Below, one piece after another: positions 53,289 to 61,380 of a stretch of DNA of 64,000 nt (position 1 is its first letter; each line of letters starts with the position of its first letter). Below the pieces are notes generated by a model, which saw only the letters and a list, made by a program, of their open reading frames with translations, ran no database searches and had not been told where the DNA came from. The stretch is from Gammaproteobacteria bacterium (GTDB taxonomy: Bacteria; Pseudomonadota; Gammaproteobacteria; Burkholderiales; Rhodocyclaceae): NCBI GenBank assembly GCA_018825305.1, contig JAHJEO010000009.1, positions 37,287-101,286 of the forward strand. The letters run 5' to 3'. The position numbers were made by a program, and so were the translations under genes.

Positions 53289-55085
53289 CTACTGAGTCGG
53301 CGGTGCCACCTTGAGGATTTCCTCGATGGTGGTCAGCCCGGCCGCCACCTTGCGCGCGCCGGAAATCCGCAGCGGCTGCATGCCCTCGCGGGTCGCCTGT
53401 TCGCGCAGCCGCGCGATGTCGGTATCCGCCGTGATGAGTTTTTTGATCTCGGCCGACATCGGCAATATCTCGTACAGGCCGAGCCGGCCGGAATAGCCGG
53501 TCATGCGGCAGTCGAGGCAGCCGACCGGCCGATAGAGCGTGGCCGGGCGGTTCGACTTCCACGGCGCCACCAGAGCCTGCCACTGGTCCTCGTCTTCCGC
53601 GCGCAGGCCCGCCGCCACCTTGCACTTGGGGCAGAGGGTGCGCACCAGCCGCTGCGCCATCACGCCGAGCAATGTCGCCTGCAGCAGATACGACGGGACG
53701 CCAAGGTCGAGCAGGCGGGTAATGGCCGCCACCGCGTCGTTGGTGTGCAGCGTCGACAGCACCAGGTGGCCCGTCAGCGCGGCCTGGATCGCCATGTCGG
53801 CGGTTTCGAGGTCGCGGATCTCGCCGACCATGATGATGTCCGGGTCCTGCCGCATCAGGGCACGGATGCCTTCGGCGAAGCCCATGCCGATCTCGGATTG
53901 CACCTGCACCTGATTGAAGGCCGGTTCGATCATCTCGATCGGGTCTTCCAGCGTGCACACATTGACCTCGGGCGTCGCCAGCGCCTTCAGCGTCGAGTAG
54001 AGCGTGGTGGTCTTGCCCGAGCCGGTCGGCCCGGTAACGAGGATGATGCCATTCGGTCGCTGCGTCATGTTGCGCCAGCGGGCGGCGTCCTCGGTGCCGA
54101 AACCCAGTTCGGAAAAGTCGCGCACCAGCACCTCGGGATCGAAGATGCGCATCACCAGTTTTTCGCCGAAGGCCGTCGGCAGGGTCGACAGGCGCAGCTC
54201 GATCTCCATGCCGTCAGGCGTGCGCGTCTTGATGCGGCCGTCCTGCGGCCGGCGCTTTTCCACCACGTCCATGCGACCGAGGATCTTGATGCGGCTGGTC
54301 ATGGCGGTGAACACCGCCATCGGCAACTGATAGACCTGGTGCAGCACGCCATCCATGCGGAAGCGCACGATACCGAGCTCGCGGCGCGGCTCGATGTGGA
54401 TGTCCGAGGCGCGCTGCTCGAAGGCGTATTGCCACAGCCAGTCGACGATGCGCACGATGTGCTGGTCGTTGGCGTCGAACTGCTTGTTGGTCTTGCCCAA
54501 CTCGACCAACTGCTCGAAATTCGAAATGCCGGTCGAAGCATCGCCGCGCCCGAGCGCGCCCTTGACCGATTTCGCCAGGTTATAGAACTCCACCTGGTAG
54601 CGGGCGATGTCGTCGGGATTGCTGATGACGCGGCGGATGTCCTTGCGCAGGATCGGCGCCAGCTCCTTTTCCCACGCGGTCTGGAACGGCTCGGCGGTGG
54701 CGATCACCACCTCGTGCGGCTTGACCTCAACCGGCAGAATGCGGAAGCGAGAGGCATAGGCGATGCTCATCACCTCGGTCACCGCCGCGAAATTGATCTT
54801 GAGCGGATCGATGTGCAGGTAATCCAGCCCGCACCATTCGGCCAGCCAATGCGTCAGCGTATCCAGATCGAGGGTGCGATGCGGCGGCGCCTCCGACTTC
54901 CAGCGCTGCTCGGCGATGACGATCAGCGGATGCACGTCGCCCTTGTAGTAGCGGCGCTCGGCCTTGAACTTCTCCGCCTCCTCGCGCGGTGCCAGCCCCG
55001 CGGCAACCAGGGCATCGACGACCTCGGCCAGGGCAAGGCGATGTTCGCCGCCCGCAGTTTCCGTGCTTTCAACGCGCTGGGTCAT
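53289..55085 (-). CDS. GspE/PilB-family secretion ATPase
   Basis: The 598-residue protein has an N-terminal GspE/MshEN-like domain, the Walker A site GPTGSGKTTTLYST, the Asp box, Walker B DIIMVGEIRDLETA, His box STLHTNDA and a zinc-type CPKC...CLDC pair. Such ATPases drive type II secretion or type IV pilus extension. No other pilus or secretion genes adjoin it, so its partner apparatus is elsewhere. It is convergent with the FecR-domain gene, nine bases apart. Confidence 0.93.
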   Translation of the reverse strand: MTQRVESTETAGGEHRLALAEVVDALVAAGLAPREEAEKFKAERRYYKGDVHPLIVIAEQRWKSEAPPHRTLDLDTLTHWLAEWCGLDYLHIDPLKINFAAVTEVMSIAYASRFRILPVEVKPHEVVIATAEPFQTAWEKELAPILRKDIRRVISNPDDIARYQVEFYNLAKSVKGALGRGDASTGISNFEQLVELGKTNKQFDANDQHIVRIVDWLWQYAFEQRASDIHIEPRRELGIVRFRMDGVLHQVYQLPMAVFTAMTSRIKILGRMDVVEKRRPQDGRIKTRTPDGMEIELRLSTLPTAFGEKLVMRIFDPEVLVRDFSELGFGTEDAARWRNMTQRPNGIILVTGPTGSGKTTTLYSTLKALATPEVNVCTLEDPIEMIEPAFNQVQVQSEIGMGFAEGIRALMRQDPDIIMVGEIRDLETADMAIQAALTGHLVLSTLHTNDAVAAITRLLDLGVPSYLLQATLLGVMAQRLVRTLCPKCKVAAGLRAEDEDQWQALVAPWKSNRPATLYRPVGCLDCRMTGYSGRLGLYEILPMSAEIKKLITADTDIARLREQATREGMQPLRISGARKVAAGLTTIEEILKVAPPTQ

Positions 55086-55189
55086 GACAAGCCCGATGCC
55101 GGATGGAAAGGGTTACAGTTTATTGCATGGCATGGCAGTTTCGGCGCCGGCGTCTATGCTCATATTGTCGTCAACAACAGGAGATGAAA

Positions 55190-55732
55190 ATGAACCGACC
55201 AAACACCAACCGCATCACCGGCGCCGTACTTGGCGGTATTGCCGCTGCCCTGCTGTCACTGCCCGTTGCAGCCCAGATGGGGCCGGGTGCCGGCATGGGC
55301 GGCATGGGTCCCGGTGGCGGCATGGGCGGCGCCGGTGTGGGGCCGCGCGTTGCCGACTGCGCCAAGGCGCCGGACAAGGCTGCCTGCGAAGCGCACAACA
55401 AGGCGCTGGAAGCCTGCGGCACGCAACGCGGGCCGGCCCATCGCGAGTGCATGGAAGACAGCATGCCGGCACCGGATTGCAGCAAGGCCCCCAACCCGGC
55501 GCAATGCAATGCGATGGCAACCGCCCGCACGGCCTGCAAGGGCAAGTACGGTCCGGAGCGCGCGGCCTGCATGCGCCAGCAACAGCCAGCTAACGGCCCG
55601 GGTGGAATGGGAGGCGGCATGGGTCCCGGCCAGCGCGGCATGGGTGGCATGGGTGGAATGGGTGGCATGGGCCCCTGCGGCGTAGCCGGCGCCCCGCCCT
55701 GCCCGCGCGCGGCACCGCCCGTCAAGCCCTGA
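55190..55732 (+). CDS. exported Gly/Met-rich protein with paired-cysteine repeats
   Basis: The product (180 residues) has a signal peptide of about 28 residues (ending LPVAAQ), then a Gly/Met-rich stretch, a central region with about nine cysteines and a second Gly/Met stretch. The centre repeats the pattern C-(A/S)-K-A-P-(D/N)-x3-C and the pattern ACG/ACK...C. The composition suggests metal or copper binding or disulfide cross-linking, but no family was recognised. I prefer the ATG at 55190 because AGGAG lies six bases before it; an in-frame ATG lies two codons upstream. A clear terminator follows. Confidence 0.7.
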   Translation: MNRPNTNRITGAVLGGIAAALLSLPVAAQMGPGAGMGGMGPGGGMGGAGVGPRVADCAKAPDKAACEAHNKALEACGTQRGPAHRECMEDSMPAPDCSKAPNPAQCNAMATARTACKGKYGPERAACMRQQQPANGPGGMGGGMGPGQRGMGGMGGMGGMGPCGVAGAPPCPRAAPPVKP

Positions 55733-55755
55733 GCGCTTCCCGCGCTTCGGTCAAG

Positions 55756-55786
55756 GCAGGCCCCGGAACAGGGGGCCTGCTTTCTT
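55756..55786 (+). terminator. rho-independent terminator after the Gly/Met-rich gene
   Basis: GCAGGCCCC (55756-55764) pairs with GGGGCCTGC (55772-55780), followed by TTTCTT. It also ends at the stop of the convergent glycosylase gene. Confidence 0.85.
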
Positions 55787-56220
55787 CATTGCGCCAGCGC
55801 GTCGCGCCAGGCAGCCAGCTTGCGCTCGAAAGTCCATGTGGCGTTGGCCGGGCTGGTCGAAGGCAGGATCAGCGTTTCCAGTCCGAGCGGCGCCAGCAGG
55901 CGGGAAAACCGCCCCGCCGTGCCACCGTTGAAGCAGATGCGCCGTAGCGCCGGCGCCGACTTTTTGAGCTTGGCGAAGTCGTTGGGCTCGGCGTTGCGAA
56001 TCGCGGCGTCAAGGCTGCCTTCGCGCTCACACGCAGCGTAGACATCCCAGATGGCGATGCCGGCCGCCTGTACCGCCGCCAGCCGCGCCGCGTAATCCAT
56101 CGCGGGCAGCGGCTGCCCGAGAATCGCGCCGAGGATGCGCCAGAACTGGTTCTGCCTGTGGGCGTAGTACTGCCCCGCCGTCAGCGAGGCCGTAGACGGA
56201 AACGAGCCGAGGATCAGCAC
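55786..56220 (-). CDS. DNA-deoxyinosine glycosylase-like (uracil-DNA glycosylase superfamily)
   Basis: The product has the Mug/UDG-fold motifs LILGSFPSTASLTAGQYYAHRQNQFWRILG and, near the end, LPSTSPAN. It should excise deaminated bases. The frame is open upstream and would add GLPPIIDERAG, a conserved-looking N-terminal stretch, but there is no ATG, GTG or TTG before the first usable GTG at 56218-56220. A CTG at 56260-56262, one base past the htpG stop, is the best candidate for the true start by re-initiation. A degenerate 24-base repeat lies at 55943-55966. Confidence 0.8.
   Translation of the reverse strand: MLILGSFPSTASLTAGQYYAHRQNQFWRILGAILGQPLPAMDYAARLAAVQAAGIAIWDVYAACEREGSLDAAIRNAEPNDFAKLKKSAPALRRICFNGGTAGRFSRLLAPLGLETLILPSTSPANATWTFERKLAAWRDALAQ
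55943..55966 (-). repeat. 24-base interspersed repeat, copy k
   Basis: Three mismatches to the consensus. It is in sense orientation in the glycosylase gene, read as KKSAPALRR. Confidence 0.6.
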
Positions 56221-56263
56221 CCCGGCTCGCTCGTCAATGATGGGCGGAAGACCCTTGAGCAGC

Positions 56264-58183
56264 TCAGTTGCCGCCGGTCGACATCGCCAGCATCAGGTCA
56301 TTGACGCGCTTGACGAAGCTCGCCGGATCGTCGAGCTGACCGCCTTCGGCCAGCATGGCCTGATCGAACAGCACTGCGGCCCAGTCGTCGAACTTCTTCT
56401 CTTCGTACTTGAGACGCAGCACCACCGGATGCTTCGGGTTGATCTCCAGCACCGGCTTGGCATCCGGCGCCTTCTGGCCGGCGGCCTTGAGGATGCGCGC
56501 CAGATTGCCGCTCATGCCCTGCTCGTCCGCAACCAGGCAGGCGGGGCTGTCGGTCAGGCGGTGCGTCACGCGCACTTCGCTGACCTTCTCGCCCAGCGAC
56601 TTGCCGATCTTGTCCGTCAGTTCCTTGAACTCGCCAGCGGCGGATTCCTGTTCCTTCTTCTCGGCCTCGTCCTCTAGCTTGCCGAGGTCGAGGTCGCCCT
56701 TGGCCACGGAAACTAGCTGCTTGCCTTCAAACTCGGTCAGGTGCGAAACCACCCACTCGTCCACGCGGTCGGTCAGCAGCAGCACTTCGATGCCCTTCTT
56801 GCGGAAGATTTCGAGGTGCGGGCTGTTCCTGGCGGCGTTGAAGGTCTCGGCGGTGATGTAGTAGATCTTGTCCTGCTCCGGCTTCATGCGGCCGAGGTAG
56901 TCGGCCAGCGAGACCGTTTCATCCGTGGTGTCGGCGTGGGTCGAGGCGAAGCGCAGCAGCTTGGCGATCTTGTCCTTGTTGGCGAAGTCCTCGCCGACGC
57001 CCTCCTTCAATGCTTTGCCGAACTCGCCCCAGAACTTGGCGAACTTCTCCTTGTCGTTCTCCGCCAGGTCTTCCAGCATCGACAGCACGCGGCGCGAACA
57101 GCCGTTGCGGATGGCCTCGATGTCCTTCGACTCCTGCAGGATCTCGCGCGACACGTTGAGCGGCAGGTCGGCGCTGTCCACCACGCCACGCACGAAGCGC
57201 AGGTAGGTCGGCATCAGCTGCTCGGCGTCGTCCATGATGAAGACGCGGCGCACATAAAGCTTGACCCCGTGGCGGGCATTGCGGTCCCACATGTCGAAGG
57301 GCGCGCGCGCCGGGATGTAGAGCAGCTGGGTGTATTCCTGCTTGCCCTCGACGCGGGCATGGGCCCAGCTCAACGGCTCCTCGAAGTCATGGGCGACGTG
57401 CTTGTAGAACTCCTTGTACTCGTCCTCGGTGATGTCGTTCTTCGAACGCGCCCACAGCGCCGAGGCCTTGTTGACGGTCTCGTCCTCGTCGGTCGTCGTC
57501 TCCGCGCCATCCTTGAACTCATCCTTCTTCATCACGATGGGCTGGACGATGTGGTCGGAATACTTGCGGATGATGGAGCGCAGCTTCCAGCCCGAGAGCA
57601 GGTCGTCCTGGCCCTCGCGCAGGTGCAGGGTGATCTCGGTGCCGCGCCCGGATTTTTCCACCATCTCGACGGTGAACTCGCCCGAGCCGTCAGACTCCCA
57701 GCGCACTGCCTGGTCGGCACTGACCCCGGCGCGACGAGTGGTCACCACCACGCGCTCGGCGACGATGAAGCTGGAATAGAAACCGACGCCGAACTGGCCG
57801 ATCAGGTTGGTGTCCTTCTGCTGGTCGCCGGTCAGGCGCGAAAAGAATTCGCGCGTGCCGGACTTGGCGATGGTGCCGAGGTTGGTGATGACCTCCTCGC
57901 GGCTCATGCCGACGCCGTTGTCGGAAATCGTCAGCGTCTTGGCGCCGATGTCGAAGCCGATGCGGATGGCGAAATCGCCGCCATCCTCGAGCAGCGCCGG
58001 GTTGTGCAGCGACTCGAAGCGCAGTTTGTCGCAGGCGTCCGAGGCATTGGAAACCAGCTCGCGCAGGAAGATTTCACGGTTGCTGTAGAGGGAATGGATC
58101 ATCAGGTGAAGCAGCTGCTTCACCTCGGCCTGGAAGCCCATGGTCTCGCGGGCTTGGGCGGTAGCGGTGTTGGCTTGGGTCAT
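56264..58183 (-). CDS. htpG: molecular chaperone HtpG (Hsp90)
   Basis: The 639-residue protein is full-length Htp[40 protein letters not shown], the ATP-binding DNGVGM and [11 protein letters not shown] motifs, and the C-terminal dimerisation domain. It remodels client proteins in the cytoplasm, especially under heat stress. An AGGAG ribosome site precedes the ATG. The glycosylase gene follows directly and may be co-translated. Confidence 0.98.
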   Translation of the reverse strand: MTQANTATAQARETMGFQAEVKQLLHLMIHSLYSNREIFLRELVSNASDACDKLRFESLHNPALLEDGGDFAIRIGFDIGAKTLTISDNGVGMSREEVITNLGTIAKSGTREFFSRLTGDQQKDTNLIGQFGVGFYSSFIVAERVVVTTRRAGVSADQAVRWESDGSGEFTVEMVEKSGRGTEITLHLREGQDDLLSGWKLRSIIRKYSDHIVQPIVMKKDEFKDGAETTTDEDETVNKASALWARSKNDITEDEYKEFYKHVAHDFEEPLSWAHARVEGKQEYTQLLYIPARAPFDMWDRNARHGVKLYVRRVFIMDDAEQLMPTYLRFVRGVVDSADLPLNVSREILQESKDIEAIRNGCSRRVLSMLEDLAENDKEKFAKFWGEFGKALKEGVGEDFANKDKIAKLLRFASTHADTTDETVSLADYLGRMKPEQDKIYYITAETFNAARNSPHLEIFRKKGIEVLLLTDRVDEWVVSHLTEFEGKQLVSVAKGDLDLGKLEDEAEKKEQESAAGEFKELTDKIGKSLGEKVSEVRVTHRLTDSPACLVADEQGMSGNLARILKAAGQKAPDAKPVLEINPKHPVVLRLKYEEKKFDDWAAVLFDQAMLAEGGQLDDPASFVKRVNDLMLAMSTGGN

Positions 58184-58270
58184 GCAAAAACTCCTCCGGG
58201 GAAACGAACCGGAGAAATGGGGTCGGCAATAGGGATTTCAAGAGAAGGGTATTGGCCCTTTCGCCCGGTC

Positions 58271-58294
58271 GCCGTCCCGCCGAAGCCGACTTTT
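58271..58294 (-). repeat. 24-base interspersed repeat, copy l
   Basis: Three mismatches to the consensus, all in the core. It lies in the gap between the hemerythrin stop and the htpG start. Confidence 0.62.
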
Positions 58295-58299
58295 TCGGC

Positions 58300-58884
58300 T
58301 CACTCCTGCTGCCGTGCGGCTATTTCGTGCTGGAGCCTGTCGTTGGCCGCGGCGAGGTCGCGATTCTGCTGCGACAGGACGTGGTAGAGGGTACGCAGAG
58401 CCTTGAGCAGGGCATCGGTACTGTTGTCCTCCGGCTGCGACTCGACCTCGAACGCCGTCGAGGCCGACTCGCCGGCTTCGACCAGGGCGATCTGCCGCGT
58501 CATCGACTGGTCCTCGCCAAGGATGTGGAAGGCGAGCCAGGCCGATAGAAAGCCGTGCAGCGTCCCGGCCGGATTCTGCATCGCGCCGCGCGCCCGCCAC
58601 ATGGCCGCCAGCTGCTCGACGAACTCGTGATGGTGGTGCTTGTGGGCATCGATGTGGCGCGGGTCGAGGCCGGCATGGCGCATCAGCTGCTCCTCGTCGC
58701 GAAAGTGCTCGCGAGCATAGTCGGAAAGCTGCTTGAAGACGATCTGCATGCGGCCTTCCGACAGGTTGTCGCCGGTCAGCATGACTTCGCCGAGCTGGTT
58801 GATGATGTTCACCAGCCGGTGATGCTGCGCATCGACAATCTCGATGCCGGTAACGAAACGCTGGTCCCAGACGAAGGTTTCCAT
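58300..58884 (-). CDS. bacteriohemerythrin with C-terminal coiled coil
   Basis: The 194-residue product has a hemerythrin domain with the di-iron ligands in HHRLVNIINQ, HFRDEEQLM, HIDAHKHHHHEF and HILGEDQSM. It starts METFVWDQRFVTGIEIVDAQHH, typical of bacteriohemerythrins, which bind oxygen for storage, sensing or delivery. Residues 140-194 form an acidic linker and a coiled coil (LLKALRTLYHVLSQQNRDLAAANDRLQHEI), which suggests oligomers or a partner. It lies 15 bases after greB. Confidence 0.92.
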   Translation of the reverse strand: METFVWDQRFVTGIEIVDAQHHRLVNIINQLGEVMLTGDNLSEGRMQIVFKQLSDYAREHFRDEEQLMRHAGLDPRHIDAHKHHHHEFVEQLAAMWRARGAMQNPAGTLHGFLSAWLAFHILGEDQSMTRQIALVEAGESASTAFEVESQPEDNSTDALLKALRTLYHVLSQQNRDLAAANDRLQHEIAARQQE

Positions 58885-58899
58885 GACTATCCCTTTCGA

Positions 58900-59448
58900 C
58901 TAACCGTAACGGATTTCCAGAATCTCGATCTCGCGCGGCCCCACCGGGCTCGGGAAGCGAATCGAGTCGCCCTCGCGCGCTTTCGTCAACGCCCGTGCCA
59001 GCGGCGAGATCCAGCTGATGCGCCCGGCACCGGCATCGGCCTCGTCGACACCGACGATCTGATAGGTCGCCTCGCCGTCGGTCTCGTGAAACACCGTCAC
59101 GCTGGCGCCGAAAAATACCTGTTCGACATTTTCCTGCAGCAGCGGATCCACCACTTCGGCGTTTTCGAGCCGCTTGGTCAGGTAGCGGATGCGGCGGTCG
59201 ATCTCGCGCAGGCGCTTCTTGCCGTAGATGTAATCGCCGTTTTCCGAGCGGTCGCCGTTGCCGGCGGCCCACGCCACCACCTTGACCAGCTCGGGCCGCT
59301 CGACCTTGACCAGTTGTTCGAATTCGGCACGCATCGCCGCATGGCCGCGCGCGGTCATGTAGTTCTTGCTGCCGGGCGGCAGCGCCGGTGCACCGGGAAG
59401 GTCATCTTCCTCCTCGGCGTCGGATTCCTTGACGAAGGCCTTGTTCAT
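58900..59448 (-). CDS. greB: transcription elongation factor GreB
   Basis: The 182-residue product has the N-terminal coiled coil GreA/B domain (GNGDRSENGDYIYGKKRLREIDRRIRYL) and the C-terminal FKBP-like domain. SENGDYIYGKKRLRE fits GreB rather than GreA. It rescues backtracked RNA polymerase by cleaving RNA 3' ends. It has an unusual acidic N-terminal extension of about 25 residues. Its ATG overlaps the stop of the doc toxin gene as ATGA. Confidence 0.94.
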   Translation of the reverse strand: MNKAFVKESDAEEEDDLPGAPALPPGSKNYMTARGHAAMRAEFEQLVKVERPELVKVVAWAAGNGDRSENGDYIYGKKRLREIDRRIRYLTKRLENAEVVDPLLQENVEQVFFGASVTVFHETDGEATYQIVGVDEADAGAGRISWISPLARALTKAREGDSIRFPSPVGPREIEILEIRYG

Positions 59449-59831
59449 CGCGGTTTGGTGTTGTTGCGGATCCAGGCGGCGAAGCCCGGCTCGTCAAGGT
59501 CGCCGGCGGCGGCGGCGAGCATGGTGAGGACGCAGTCGGCATCGCTGGCCACGAGCCGATAGTCGTTGAGTACAAGAAACAGTTCCACCGCCACGAAAGC
59601 CGTGCGCTTGTTGCCGTCCACGAAGGGATGGTTCTTGGCCAATCCGATACCATAGGAAGCAGCGAGATCGGCAACATCTGGCTCGCCGTAGGCGGCCAGA
59701 TTCAGCGGTCGCCCCAAGGCGGAATCGAACAAGCCCTCGTCGCGCAGCCCCACCGCACCGCCATGCTCGGCCAGTTGCTCGTCATGGACCGCGAGCAGCA
59801 CGGATCGCTCGATCCAGATCCAGCCGCTCAT
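59445..59831 (-). CDS. doc: Doc-family toxin (death on curing)
   Basis: The 128-residue product is a Doc-type Fic protein with the motif HPFVDGNKRTAF (residues 68-79), the N-terminal HDEQLAEHGGAVGLRDEGLFDSALGRP and helical C terminus. Doc toxins phosphorylate elongation factor Tu. It overlaps its antitoxin gene (ATGA) upstream and greB downstream (ATGA), so all three genes are translationally linked. Confidence 0.93.
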   Translation of the reverse strand: MSGWIWIERSVLLAVHDEQLAEHGGAVGLRDEGLFDSALGRPLNLAAYGEPDVADLAASYGIGLAKNHPFVDGNKRTAFVAVELFLVLNDYRLVASDADCVLTMLAAAAGDLDEPGFAAWIRNNTKPR

Positions 59832-60052
59832 TTCGCCAGTTCGCGCAGGACCGCACGGCGCTCCTTCATGATGATGCGGGCCGCTTCCATCTGATCGGCG
59901 AACTTCACGTCGTAGGGCGTGATCGCCACGCCGTCCGGGGTGTCGGTGAGGAACACCGATTCCCCCTTCTCCAGCTTCAAGCGCGCCAGCACCTCCTTGG
60001 GCAGGATGACGCCGACGGAATTGCCGATCTGGACAAGTTTCAGGGTGTGCAT
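59828..60052 (-). CDS. AbrB/MazE-type antitoxin
   Basis: The 74-residue product has a SpoVT/AbrB swapped-hairpin domain (LKLVQIGNSVGVILPKEVLARLKLEKGESVFL) and a C-terminal tail (MKERRAVLRELAK) that likely binds Doc. It should also bind its own promoter, where a TAACG-GA-CGTTA palindrome lies 18 bases upstream of the start. It overlaps doc by four bases. Confidence 0.9.
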   Translation of the reverse strand: MHTLKLVQIGNSVGVILPKEVLARLKLEKGESVFLTDTPDGVAITPYDVKFADQMEAARIIMKERRAVLRELAK

Positions 60053-60069
60053 CGCACGACTCCTTGTTA

Positions 60070-60110
60070 TAACGTCCGTTAATACTACGCCGGGGCCGGC
60101 CTGAATTCAA
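60070..60110 (-). promoter_or_regulatory. promoter and operator of the AbrB-Doc-greB unit
   Basis: On the minus strand a -35 TTGAAT (60105-60110), a 17-base spacer and a -10 TAGTAT (60082-60087) are followed by the palindrome TAACGGACGTTA (60070-60081). The palindrome lies where a repressor would block initiation. Confidence 0.6.
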
Positions 60111-60159
60111 TGCCCTGCCGGCCACAGGGACGTAAGCTTGGTGCCGGCAGACGCGCAGT

Positions 60160-61380
60160 ATGATCCGCCGCATGACCCAAAACTGGCGCACTCCCACCCT
60201 GATCCTGATCTGCGGCGGCATCATCATGACCATCGCCATGGGCGCCCGCCACGGCTTCGGCCTCTTCCTGCAGCCGATGAGCATGGACCTGGGCTGGGGC
60301 CGCGAGACCTTCGCCTTCGCCCTGGCCCTGCAGAACCTGGTGTGGGGCGCGGCCCAGCCTTTCACCGGCCTGATCGCCGACCGCTACGGCGCCGGCCGGG
60401 TACTGTTCACCGGTTCGGTACTTTACGTCCTCGGCCTGGTGCTGATGGCCCATTCGTCGAGCGGCGCCGAACTCGGCCTGTCCGCCGGCCTGCTGATCGG
60501 GCTGGGCCTGTCGGGCACCACCTTCTCCATCGTCTATGGCGTGCTCGGCCGCAGCTACCCGGCGGAAAAACGCAGCCAGGTCCTTGGCATAGCGGGAGCA
60601 GCCGGTTCCTTCGGCCAGTTCGCCATGCTGCCGGGCACGCAGGCCCTGATCAGCGGCATCGGCTGGATGGGCGCGCTGCTGGCGCTGGCGGCCGTGGCCG
60701 CGCTGATGGCGCCGCTGTCGGCCGTGCTGGCCGAGCCGGGTAGAACGGCGGCACACCGGCCGCAGCAGCGCGTGCTCGATGCCATCCGCGAAGCCGCCGG
60801 GCACAGGGGCTTCTGGCTGCTGACTTTCGGCTACTTCGTCTGCGGCTTCCAGGTCATCTTCATTGCCGTGCACCTGCCGGCCTACCTCACCGACCACGGC
60901 CTGCCCGGCAACGTCGGCGTGGCCTGCCTGGCGTTGATCGGCTTCTTCAACATCATCGGCACCTGGAGCGCCGGCATGCTGGGCGCGCGCTTCACCAAGA
61001 AATACCTGCTGGCTTTCATCTACATCACCCGCAGCGTCATCATCATCGCCTTCATCGCCGTGCCGCCAACGCCGACTTCTGCCTACATGTTCGCTGCGGC
61101 GATGGGCCTCTTGTGGCTGGCCACGGTGCCGCTGACCAACGGCATCATCGCCCAGGTGTTCGGCGTGGCCTACCTTTCGATGCTCGGCGGCTTCGTCTTC
61201 TTCAGCCACCAGATCGGCAGTTTCCTCGGCGCCTGGCTCGGCGGCGTGCTGTTCGACCGCACCGGCAGCTACGACGTGGTGTGGTGGATCGCCATCGGCC
61301 TTGGCCTGGTGGCGATGGCCGCCAACCTGCCCATAAATGAAAGACCGCTGGAACGACTGGCCGAACCCCGGCCGGCCTGA
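60160..61380 (+). CDS. MFS transporter
   Basis: The 406-residue protein has 12 membrane helices and MFS motif A (GLIADRYGAGRVL). The N-terminal TIAMGARHGFGLFLQPM and the overall pattern fit the oxalate/formate-antiporter and monocarboxylate-like (MFS_1) group. Substrate is not predictable. An ATG four codons downstream (MTQNW) is an alternative start. An antisense-oriented 24-base repeat lies at 61057-61080, translated AVPPTPTS in a loop. It is divergent from the AbrB-Doc unit and ends next to the kinase gene stop. Confidence 0.9.
   Translation: MIRRMTQNWRTPTLILICGGIIMTIAMGARHGFGLFLQPMSMDLGWGRETFAFALALQNLVWGAAQPFTGLIADRYGAGRVLFTGSVLYVLGLVLMAHSSSGAELGLSAGLLIGLGLSGTTFSIVYGVLGRSYPAEKRSQVLGIAGAAGSFGQFAMLPGTQALISGIGWMGALLALAAVAALMAPLSAVLAEPGRTAAHRPQQRVLDAIREAAGHRGFWLLTFGYFVCGFQVIFIAVHLPAYLTDHGLPGNVGVACLALIGFFNIIGTWSAGMLGARFTKKYLLAFIYITRSVIIIAFIAVPPTPTSAYMFAAAMGLLWLATVPLTNGIIAQVFGVAYLSMLGGFVFFSHQIGSFLGAWLGGVLFDRTGSYDVVWWIAIGLGLVAMAANLPINERPLERLAEPRPA
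61057..61080 (-). repeat. 24-base interspersed repeat, copy m
   Basis: Two mismatches to the consensus. It is antisense in the MFS gene, in the same codon frame as copy e. Confidence 0.68.
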
